From: Balneolales bacterium
GTDB taxonomy: Bacteria; Bacteroidota; Rhodothermia; Balneolales; Natronogracilivirgulaceae
Reading direction: 5' to 3'
DNA length: 5,276 nucleotides
Assembly (NCBI GenBank): GCA_007127695.1
Contig: SKYW01000046.1
Span: 1-5,276 of the forward strand
This document shows, piece after piece, positions 1-5,276 of this stretch. Both the position numbers and the translations under genes were made by a program. The notes beneath the pieces were generated by a model. It was not told the origin of the DNA, did no database searches, and worked only from the letters and a program-made list of their open reading frames with translations. Every line of letters starts with the position of its first letter. Positions within the stretch are counted from its first letter, which is position 1.

Positions 1-1679
1 ACCGCCTCCCCTTCGTTGGCGGTGATCACGAAATTGGTGGCGTCCCCGAGCACGGCTTCCACTGCCGCGGCGTGGTTCTCGTCGCTTGAAAAAACATCGC
101 TGACCAGCTCGAGCATCGTGAAATCATTGCGGTGCTCCCGCAGGTACTGCACCCCGGCTGGATGGGCATCCGACGACTCGGCCAGGCCTTTGAGGAGTTC
201 GTACTCGGACCGGTACGCATCCTGGCGGCTCTGCAGCCCGCGGATCTCGTCCTTGTGCTGGTTGATCCGGTTGAGCAGTTGCTCACGCTCCGTGCGCGCC
301 TGCTCGAGCTGTTTTTCGGCTTCTTCGTACTCACGGAGCAGCAGGTCGTGGCGCGCTTCCATGGCCTCTTTCTCCTCGACAAAGGAAGCCGCTTTTTCCC
401 GGCTCTCCCCGAGCTGCCTTTGCAGCCGCTGCTCCTGCTCTTCGGCGTTCTCCACGCGGGATTCCAGACGCACCTGCAGGTTTTGCAGTTCACTGATGCG
501 CCGGCGGGCCTCGCTGTGCTGCCGGGCGGCCGTGTCCAGCTCCTCCCGGACCCGTCCTACCTGCTGCCGGCTGTCTTCCAGTGATGTCTTGGCAGCTTCA
601 TGCTCACCGCGCACCTGCTCCAGTTCCGCTTCGGCGCGCTGCAACTCCTCTTCATTGGATTTCAGGTTTTTCCGCAGGTCGCGGATCTCGTTTTCAGCCT
701 GGTAAATATCCTGCTCATAGCGCTGGATCACCGTTTCCTCGGTTTTGACCTTCTCCTCCGCAACACGCATGTTCGTGCGGATCTCCTGGATGCCGCTGTT
801 GATCTGCTCGACCTTCCGTCGCACCTCGTTCTGTGCCCGCTCTTTCCCGATCAGGGCTTCGTGCGCTTCCTCTTCATTCTTTTCCAGCATCTCAAGCCGG
901 TTTTGCAGCTCCTCCTTGGTCGAAGAAACACTGGCGATCCGCTCCAGCAGCGGATTCAGCTCGTCGCGCACATTCTGGTACTCCTGGCGGGATACGGCCT
1001 TGTCCAGGAACTCCAGTTCCTCCTGGTACTTGCGGGCCCGTTCGGCACGGGACGCCTGGGTCTGGAGGGAGCGTGTCTTCTTGCGCACTTCCACCAGGAT
1101 ATCCTCCATCCGCTGCAGGTCTGCACGCGTATCCGACAGTTTCTTCAGGGTCTGCTTTTTACGCTCCTTGAACTTGGTGATGCCTGCCGCTTCCTCGAAC
1201 AGCCGGCGGCGGTCGTTGTTCTTGTCGTTCAGGATATCGTCGACCATCTTCAGCTCAATGACCGAGTAGGCATTCGGACCCATGCCCGTATCCATGAACA
1301 GGTCGATGATGTCCCGCAGGCGGCAGGGCTTGTTGTTGAGCAGGTATTCGCTCTCGCCGGACCGGTACAGGCGCCGGGTCATGGTGATGTCGGTGAACTC
1401 GGTGGGCAGCACACCCCGGTTGTTGATGATCGTCAGTGACACTTCGGCCATGCCCAGGGCCTTCTTGGCCGCGGTGCCGTTGAAGATGACGTTGGTCATG
1501 GCTGCGGACCGGAGCAGGGTGGGACGCTGTTCGCCAAGAACCCAGCGCAGAGCGTCCACGATATTGGACTTGCCGCACCCGTTGGGACCGACAATTGCTG
1601 TGATGCCGCTGTCGAACTTTACCTTCGTTTTATTGGCAAAGCTTTTGAAGCCCTGCAGTTCGAGTTGGGCGAGATACAT
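1..1679 (-). CDS. smc: Chromosome partition protein SMC, N-terminal part (truncated by window edge)
   Basis: SMC is the ATP-driven, DNA-entrapping subunit of the bacterial condensin complex; with ScpA and ScpB it compacts and segregates the chromosome. Reading down from the ATG at 1679, the frame stays open to the window edge, giving 559 full codons, about half of a usual ~1,150-1,200-residue SMC. Visible parts: the N-terminal strand MYLAQLELQGFKSFANKT; Walker A GPNGCGKSN at residues 31-39; the RLYRSGESEYLLNN segment near 103-116; FEEAAGI at 160-166; a long Glu/Arg/Gln/Leu-rich coiled coil at about 170-497; and from about 498 the Gly/Pro-containing start of the hinge (VQYLREHRNDF, then AVEAVLGDATNFVIT). 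The C-terminal arm, signature motif and Walker B lie outside the window. The Q-loop position reads YSVIELKMVDDIL, so the usual Gln is Leu143, which I recall as a Bacteroidota-type trait. The start is fixed by the conserved N-terminus. It lies 24 bp after the frr stop with no Shine-Dalgarno, so transcription from the frr side is likely. Confidence 0.97.
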   Translation of the reverse strand, partial: MYLAQLELQGFKSFANKTKVKFDSGITAIVGPNGCGKSNIVDALRWVLGEQRPTLLRSAAMTNVIFNGTAAKKALGMAEVSLTIINNRGVLPTEFTDITMTRRLYRSGESEYLLNNKPCRLRDIIDLFMDTGMGPNAYSVIELKMVDDILNDKNNDRRRLFEEAAGITKFKERKKQTLKKLSDTRADLQRMEDILVEVRKKTRSLQTQASRAERARKYQEELEFLDKAVSRQEYQNVRDELNPLLERIASVSSTKEELQNRLEMLEKNEEEAHEALIGKERAQNEVRRKVEQINSGIQEIRTNMRVAEEKVKTEETVIQRYEQDIYQAENEIRDLRKNLKSNEEELQRAEAELEQVRGEHEAAKTSLEDSRQQVGRVREELDTAARQHSEARRRISELQNLQVRLESRVENAEEQEQRLQRQLGESREKAASFVEEKEAMEARHDLLLREYEEAEKQLEQARTEREQLLNRINQHKDEIRGLQSRQDAYRSEYELLKGLAESSDAHPAGVQYLREHRNDFTMLELVSDVFSSDENHAAAVEAVLGDATNFVITANEGEA

Positions 1680-1703
1680 GGATTGGTGACTTCGGTAAAA
1701 CGA

Positions 1704-2270
1704 TTAAACGGTCATGATCTCTTCTTCCTTTTCCTTGAGCATCTGGTCAACGCTGGAGATAGAGGAATCGGTCATTTTCTGGAGTTCGTCCTCGGCCTCG
1801 AAACGGGAATCTTCGGGGAGCGACTCCTCTTTCACGATCTTTTTGACCTCATCCTTGATTTCCCGCCGGGTGTTGCGGATGCTTACACGGGCTTCCTCGG
1901 CCTTGTCACGGGAAACCTTGACAAGTTCTTTTCTGCGTTCCTCGGAAAGGACGGGCAATGGGATGCGGATCAGGGTGCCGTCGTTGTTGGGGTTCAGGCC
2001 AAGTCCGGACGTCATGATCGCCTTTTCAATCTGGCGAATGGATGATTTGTCGAACGGCTCGACCGTCAGCAGCCGGGGATCGGGTGCCGAAATGTTGGCA
2101 AGCTGGTTGAGTGGGGTCTGTGTCCCGTAATACTCCACCTTGATCCCGTCAAGCAGCGCGGGGGTGGCTTTGCCGGCACGGATGTGGCCCAGTTCTCTTT
2201 TCAGGAAGGACTTCGCATCCTTCATCTTTCCTTTTGCATCGTCAATATAGGGTTGTAATTCCGCAATCAT
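1704..2270 (-). CDS. frr: Ribosome recycling factor (RRF)
   Basis: RRF works with EF-G in the cytoplasm to split post-termination ribosomes so that the subunits can be reused. The product is 188 residues; the family is usually about 185. Seen in the sequence: N-terminal helix of the three-helix bundle (about 1-30), then HIRAGKATPALLDGIKVEYYG at about 29-49, which is the conserved R.G.A.p.lld.i.v.YyG signature. The smaller domain follows (TPLNQLANISAPDPRLLTVEPFD, about 52-74), then GLGLNPNNDGTLIRIPLP at about 89-106. The return helices contain ARVSIRNTRRE at 127-137, including the conserved Arg132. The frame is open upstream to an ATG at 2456 inside pyrH, but that extension is a shadow of pyrH. 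The ATG at 2270 gives the correct family N-terminus. No Shine-Dalgarno precedes it (GATATT just before ATG). It is separated from pyrH by 77 bp and followed 24 bp later by smc. Confidence 0.98.
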   Translation of the reverse strand: MIAELQPYIDDAKGKMKDAKSFLKRELGHIRAGKATPALLDGIKVEYYGTQTPLNQLANISAPDPRLLTVEPFDKSSIRQIEKAIMTSGLGLNPNNDGTLIRIPLPVLSEERRKELVKVSRDKAEEARVSIRNTRREIKDEVKKIVKEESLPEDSRFEAEDELQKMTDSSISSVDQMLKEKEEEIMTV

Positions 2271-2310
2271 AATATCAGCTGGATAATGGTGGGAAATTCG
2301 GTTCAATTGC

Positions 2311-2340
2311 GAAATATATAACAAATTGGCAAAAAAAAAA
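2311..2340 (-). promoter_or_regulatory. Possible frr promoter in the AT-rich pyrH-frr gap
   Basis: The 77-bp gap between pyrH and frr (2271-2347) is much more AT-rich than the flanking genes. On the minus strand a run of ten T (2340-2331) is followed by TATATTTC (2318-2311). This matches seven of the eight positions of the Bacteroidota -7 consensus TAnnTTTG, counting n as free. It would put transcription start about 35 bases before the frr ATG. The TTTG at the end of the T run is only 11 bp upstream of the -7 box, too close for a standard -33 element, so only the T run itself could supply one. I see no stable stem before the T run, so it is not a convincing terminator for pyrH. A simple AT-rich spacer within one transcript is the alternative. 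Confidence 0.25.
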
Positions 2341-2347
2341 GCAGTGG

Positions 2348-3061
2348 TCAGTCCCAGTAGACACGGGTCCCGACCGGCTCGCCCTCGACGATTTTCACCA
2401 GGTTCTGCTGCTGATCCATATTGAACACGATGAAAGGCGTCTTGTTGTCGCGGCACAGGGTGAAAGCGGTCAGATCCATCACGGAAAGCTGCAGTTTCAG
2501 CACCTCATCGCCGCTGATGGATTCAAACTTGACGGCATCGGGATTTTTTTCGGGGTCGGAGTCGTAGATGCCGTTGACCCGGGTTCCCTTGAGAATGGCG
2601 TCCGCTTCAATTTCGATGGCCCGGAGCGAGGCGGCCGTGTCCGTGGTGAAGTAGGGGTTGCCGGTGCCGGCCCCGAAGATGACAACGCGGCCTTTTTCCA
2701 GGTGGCGGACCGCCCGGCGACGGATGTAGGGCTCGGCAATCTGCTCCATGCGGATGGCCGACATCAGCCTGGTGTGGATGCCCTTGCGCTCCAGCGCATC
2801 CTGAAGCGCCATACTGTTGATCATGGTGGCCATCATCCCCATGTAGTCGCCCTGGACCCGGTCCATGCCCTGGGTGGCCCCTTTAACGCCACGAAATATG
2901 TTCCCGCCGCCGATGACAATGGCGATTTCGGTTCCGGTTTCTTTCGCTCCCCGGATCTCGTTCGCGTACTGCGTAAGTACGTCGCCGTCGATGCCATGGC
3001 CCTGTTTGCCGAGCAGGGATTCGCCGCTGAGTTTCAGGAGGACTCTTTTGTACGGTTTCAC
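2348..3061 (-). CDS. pyrH: Uridylate kinase (UMP kinase)
   Basis: This enzyme phosphorylates UMP to UDP with ATP, the step that feeds UTP and CTP synthesis. Bacterial UMPK is a hexamer of the amino-acid-kinase fold, unrelated to eukaryotic UMP/CMP kinase. The product is 237 residues, the normal size. Motifs seen: [13 protein letters not shown] at 4-16 (phosphate-binding Lys10 and SGE); IGGGNIFRG at 50-58; [15 protein letters not shown] at 72-86; [13 protein letters not shown] at 132-144 (acceptor-site and catalytic region); and [13 protein letters not shown] at 158-170. The start chosen is GTG at 3061, because homology begins at KPYKRV and a GGAG lies seven bases upstream. An in-frame ATG at 3139 would add 26 residues ([12 protein letters not shown]...) that I do not recognise as part of the family and that sit in the leader. 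Stop is TGA. It follows tsf in the conserved order but behind a terminator, so it probably has its own promoter or depends on read-through. Confidence 0.97.
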   Translation of the reverse strand: MKPYKRVLLKLSGESLLGKQGHGIDGDVLTQYANEIRGAKETGTEIAIVIGGGNIFRGVKGATQGMDRVQGDYMGMMATMINSMALQDALERKGIHTRLMSAIRMEQIAEPYIRRRAVRHLEKGRVVIFGAGTGNPYFTTDTAASLRAIEIEADAILKGTRVNGIYDSDPEKNPDAVKFESISGDEVLKLQLSVMDLTAFTLCRDNKTPFIVFNMDQQQNLVKIVEGEPVGTRVYWD

Positions 3062-3068
3062 AATAACA

Positions 3069-3072
3069 CTCC
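3069..3072 (-). promoter_or_regulatory. Ribosome binding site of pyrH (GGAG)
   Basis: On the minus strand GGAG is followed by seven bases and then the GTG at 3061, and is preceded by a run of A. This supports the GTG start of pyrH over the upstream in-frame ATG codons. It is the only clear Shine-Dalgarno-like element before any gene in the window. Confidence 0.55.
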
Positions 3073-3183
3073 GTTTTTTTTGATTGGGAAGTTGGGATGG
3101 AACGGTGCCGGGGAATGGCGTCCCGGACATCGGTGACACATCGTTGCAGTGTACGGGAAGGTACGCAGAATCCGTTGAGGGAT

Positions 3184-3213
3184 AAAAAAAAGGCCGCCAA
3201 TGAGGCAGCCTTT
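3184..3213 (-). terminator. Intrinsic terminator after tsf
   Basis: On the minus strand, AAAGGCTGCC (3213-3204), a five-base loop TCATT, and GGCGGCCTTT (3198-3189) form a ten-base-pair stem with one G-T wobble. A continuous run of eight T (3191-3184) follows; its first three bases close the stem. It begins 16 bases past the tsf stop codon, an ideal place to end an rpsB-tsf transcript. It lies between genes that are often treated as one operon, so it may be a complete stop or a partial attenuator that lowers pyrH and frr expression relative to rpsB and tsf. Confidence 0.88.
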
Positions 3214-3229
3214 GATCAAATCTGACAGC

Positions 3230-4060
3230 TTACTGTCCGCCGAGCTGGATGCGGACAAAAGAGGTGACTGTCGGGGCACCCGACTGCTTCAGGTAATCCT
3301 GAACGGAAAGGGTGCCATCCTTCACGAACTTCTGTTCAAGCAGCACGCGCTCCTCAAAGAAGCGCCGCATTTTGCCCATTGCCGCCTTCTCGGCGATCTC
3401 GGCAGGCTTGCCTTCGTTGATCAGCTGTTCGCGGGCAATCTCCTTCTCCTTCTCGAGAAGGGTGGCATCCACACTGTCACGGGTGACGGCAAGCGGATTC
3501 ATGGCGGCAATCTGCATGGCCACGTCCTTGGCAATCTCGGGGTTGGGAACCTCTCCCTCAAACTCGACAAGCACACAGAGTTTGTTTCCGGGGTGGATGT
3601 AGTCAAAAATCTGCCCCTCGGAAGACAGGATCTCGAACCGGCCGATATCGATTTTTTCGCCGATTTTTCCGACGAGGTCTTTCAGCTTGTCGGCAACGGT
3701 GAGGTCGCCGGACTGGGCCTGGAGGAGGGCTTCCCGGTCGCCCGGTTCATCTTCGAATGCCACCCTTGCAAAATCCATGGCATACTGTACGAACTCGTCG
3801 TTTTTGGCGACAAAGTCGGTCTCGCAATTGAGCTCAAGGGCAACGGCTTTCTTGTGGTCATCCGAGATCATGGAAACGATCACACCCTGATTGGCTTCAC
3901 GGTCGGCGCGTTTTTCAGAGACCTTCTGGCCTTTTTTACGGAGAATTTCAATGGCCTTGGCCATGTCGCCACCGGATTCGGCGAGGGCCTTCTTGCAGTC
4001 CATCATCCCCGCACCGGTCTGGTCCCGGAGTTTTTTTACATCAGCAGCAGAAATACTCAT
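3230..4060 (-). CDS. tsf: Translation elongation factor Ts (EF-Ts)
   Basis: EF-Ts is the guanine-nucleotide exchange factor that releases GDP from EF-Tu so it can rebind GTP and aminoacyl-tRNA. The product is 276 residues, within the usual range (about 270-300). Order of parts: an N-terminal UBA-like domain (AADVKKLRDQTGAGMMDCKKAL, about 5-26, with the family signature LR..TGAGMMDCKKAL); the EKRADREANQGVI segment (49-61); the core TDFVAKN motif at 81-87, which contacts the EF-Tu nucleotide site; and the second core repeat with VAMQIAAMNPLAV (180-192). The C-terminal module includes EKAAMGKMRRFFEERVLLEQKFVKD in pieces from about 224-248. The ATG at 4060 gives the expected start just before the UBA-like domain. 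An A-rich stretch but no Shine-Dalgarno precedes it. It is 47 bp downstream of rpsB with no terminator between, so the two are co-transcribed. A strong terminator follows. Confidence 0.98.
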   Translation of the reverse strand: MSISAADVKKLRDQTGAGMMDCKKALAESGGDMAKAIEILRKKGQKVSEKRADREANQGVIVSMISDDHKKAVALELNCETDFVAKNDEFVQYAMDFARVAFEDEPGDREALLQAQSGDLTVADKLKDLVGKIGEKIDIGRFEILSSEGQIFDYIHPGNKLCVLVEFEGEVPNPEIAKDVAMQIAAMNPLAVTRDSVDATLLEKEKEIAREQLINEGKPAEIAEKAAMGKMRRFFEERVLLEQKFVKDGTLSVQDYLKQSGAPTVTSFVRIQLGGQ

Positions 4061-4107
4061 GATTTATTGGATCGGTTTTTTAGTAGTTGGAAACGGGCTG
4101 TGAAAAA

Positions 4108-5229
4108 TTATTTCTCTTTCTTTGGTTCAGCTTCCGCGTCGGCGCCACCGGTTTTTTCTCCGGGTTTTTCGTCGCCGGCGGTCTCAGCGGCTTTGGCCTT
4201 GGTTTCGCTGTCAGCTTTCTCTTTGCTCCCGGCTTCGGCCTTGCTCGCCCCTTCGGCCTTGCTCGCCTCTTCAGCCTTGGGCTGGTCCCCGGCTTTGCTT
4301 TCTGCTTTCGCCCCGGTCTTTTCATCGTCCGCCTTCTTGTCAGCCGGTTCTTCGGATTTCACCTCCTGATCCTTTCCGGAGGATGCGGCAGCGGGTTTTT
4401 CTTTGGCAGGAGCCGTTTTGGCCTTGCGGGTGCGCTTGCGACGCGTGGTTTTGACTTCGGGCTCGCCTGGCTGGTCGCCTTCTTCACCGGCATCTTCCCG
4501 GCTGATACTTTCGGCTGCCATCTGTTCTTCCTGGTATGCCTCGCGCTCGGCCATGCCTTCAATGATGGCATCGGCCACATTGGAGGCGACAAGCTGGATC
4601 GCTTTGGCCGCATCGTCGTTGCAGGGAATGATGTAATCGGGGACATCCGGGTCGCAGTTGGTATCCACCAGTGCGAAAATCGGAATGTTCAGCTTGAGCG
4701 CCTCGTTCACCGCGATGTTTTCCTTCACGATGTCGACAACAAACAGAGCCCCGGGGACGCGTCCTATTTTGGAGATACCACCCATCACATCCTCAAGTTT
4801 CTTCTTTTCCCGGTCGAGCATCAGACGCTCTTTCTTGGTGATGTTGTCGTAGGTGCCATCCGTCTGCATCGCATGGATCTCCTCCATTCGGGAAATACTC
4901 TTGCGGATGGTCACGAAGTTGGTCAGCATGCCGCCCAGCCAGCGGTGGGTCACATAGGGCATGTCGCATCGCTGCGCTTCCGTACGGATGATCTCCTGGG
5001 CCTGCTTCTTGGTCCCGACAAACAGGATTTTCTTTCCGGAACGGGCCACTTTCGTGATCTCATCCAGGGATTCCTGAAGAAGGGCGTGGGTCTTGTTGAG
5101 GTCGATGATGTGGATCCCGTTGCGCTGCATGAAGATGAATTCACGCATTTTAGGGTTCCATCTTCTGGTCAGGTGGCCGAAGTGTGCTCCCGATTTGAGA
5201 AGCTCTTCGACAGAGGCTGCTTTTGCCAT
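4108..5229 (-). CDS. rpsB: Small-subunit ribosomal protein uS2 with long charged C-terminal extension
   Basis: uS2 is a late-assembling 30S protein on the solvent side between head and body; in many bacteria it anchors S1. The product is 373 residues against about 230-260 usually. Residues 1 to about 235 are an ordinary uS2: [21 protein letters not shown] (6-26, in part), [17 protein letters not shown] (31-47), [13 protein letters not shown] (65-77), [11 protein letters not shown] (95-105), [19 protein letters not shown] (159-177) and [10 protein letters not shown]...IPCNDDA (186-207). From about 240 to 373 the chain is low-complexity: an acidic stretch, a basic patch [11 protein letters not shown] (261-271), then Lys/Glu/Ala/Asp-rich sequence ending PKKEK, with a repeated KAEEAS-type hexapeptide. 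The frame is open to an ATG at 5274, but the ATG at 5229 ([10 protein letters not shown]) matches the family. No Shine-Dalgarno is present; the 47 bases before the start hold no promoter I can recognise, and the upstream gene is outside the window. Confidence 0.97.
   Translation of the reverse strand: MAKAASVEELLKSGAHFGHLTRRWNPKMREFIFMQRNGIHIIDLNKTHALLQESLDEITKVARSGKKILFVGTKKQAQEIIRTEAQRCDMPYVTHRWLGGMLTNFVTIRKSISRMEEIHAMQTDGTYDNITKKERLMLDREKKKLEDVMGGISKIGRVPGALFVVDIVKENIAVNEALKLNIPIFALVDTNCDPDVPDYIIPCNDDAAKAIQLVASNVADAIIEGMAEREAYQEEQMAAESISREDAGEEGDQPGEPEVKTTRRKRTRKAKTAPAKEKPAAASSGKDQEVKSEEPADKKADDEKTGAKAESKAGDQPKAEEASKAEGASKAEAGSKEKADSETKAKAAETAGDEKPGEKTGGADAEAEPKKEK
4234..4287 (-). repeat. 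18-bp tandem repeat inside the rpsB tail
   Basis: On the plus strand, TTCGGCCTTGCTCGCCCC (4234-4251) is followed by a copy with one change (4252-4269), then by a degenerate third copy beginning TTCAGCCTTGGGC (4270-4287). The period is a multiple of three, so copy-number change would keep the frame. In the protein it appears as [18 protein letters not shown] and then KEKADS, about residues 318-341 of the uS2 extension. Confidence 0.8.
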
Positions 5230-5276
5230 GATCGTAGGAGTTGTATGTTGAGGTTTGTCCACTATGCAGGTCAACC

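Noticed and set aside
16..705. 229-codon Ser/Arg-rich plus-strand open frame
   Set aside because: It is a shadow of smc in another frame. The composition is that of an off-frame translation, and smc runs through the whole stretch.
600..1439. 279-codon plus-strand open frame, Leu-rich and membrane-like
   Set aside because: It is the complement of the SMC coiled-coil and head codons. Leu-rich shadow proteins are expected opposite CAG/GAG/AAG-rich coiled coils.
2341..2400. Terminator for pyrH using the T10 run
   Set aside because: I looked for a stem in the sequence before the T run on the minus strand and found only a four-pair GGTC/GACC too far upstream, so there is no credible hairpin.
2271..2456. 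Upstream extension of the frr frame into pyrH
   Set aside because: The RRF family starts at the ATG at 2270. The extension would overlap the pyrH 3' end and cross the T10 run.
3062..3139. 26-residue N-terminal extension of pyrH from the ATG at 3139
   Set aside because: UMP kinase homology begins at KPYKRV, the GTG at 3061 has GGAG at good spacing, and the extension has Pro/Thr-rich content typical of untranslated leader.
3200..4369. 389-codon plus-strand open frame antisense to tsf and the rpsB tail
   Set aside because: Over tsf it is in exact codon register with the sense gene, so it stays open because TTA, CTA and TCA codons are rare in tsf. Its product resembles no family I know, and the sense genes are certain.
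5236..5241. ACTCCT on the minus strand just before the rpsB ATG, a copy of the anti-Shine-Dalgarno core
   Set aside because: It reads as AGGAGT only on the plus strand, so it cannot act as a ribosome-binding site for rpsB. A six-base match is easily chance.

Overview
The window holds five genes, all on the minus strand, so it reads from right to left. In transcription order they are rpsB (ribosomal protein uS2), tsf (elongation factor Ts), pyrH (UMP kinase), frr (ribosome recycling factor) and the 5' part of smc (chromosome-condensation ATPase), which runs off the left edge. The block rpsB-tsf-pyrH-frr is one of the most conserved gene orders in bacteria. It links ribosome assembly, EF-Tu recharging, UTP/CTP precursor supply and ribosome recycling.

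Organism: the sequence is moderately GC-rich, and four of the five start codons lack a Shine-Dalgarno sequence. The uS2 signature around residues 14-46 (HFGH..R.WNPKM, then [17 protein letters not shown]) and the SMC segment YSVIELKMVDDIL, in place of the common YSIIGQG.V..IL, both resemble the Bacteroidota/Balneolota/Rhodothermota group. I infer a member of that broad group, perhaps Balneolota or Rhodothermota. This rests on remembered family sequences, not on a search.

Layout: positions 5230-5276 are a short leader upstream of rpsB with no recognisable promoter. Positions 4108-5229 are rpsB, whose last ~130 codons encode an unusual charged, Ala/Lys/Glu-rich tail with an 18-bp tandem repeat. 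After 47 bp comes tsf (3230-4060), followed at once by a strong intrinsic terminator (3184-3213). A leader of about 120 bp precedes pyrH (2348-3061), which starts with GTG and has the only good ribosome-binding site in the window. A 77-bp AT-rich gap with a ten-base homopolymer and a weak promoter-like element precedes frr (1704-2270). smc follows 24 bp after frr and is probably co-transcribed with it. The smc fragment covers the N-terminal ATPase half, the first coiled-coil arm and the beginning of the hinge.

This is essentially a housekeeping region. I found no mobile element, CRISPR array, RNA gene or new multi-gene system. The points worth a second look are the long uS2 tail, the terminator that splits the cluster, the altered SMC Q-loop, and the placement of smc behind frr.
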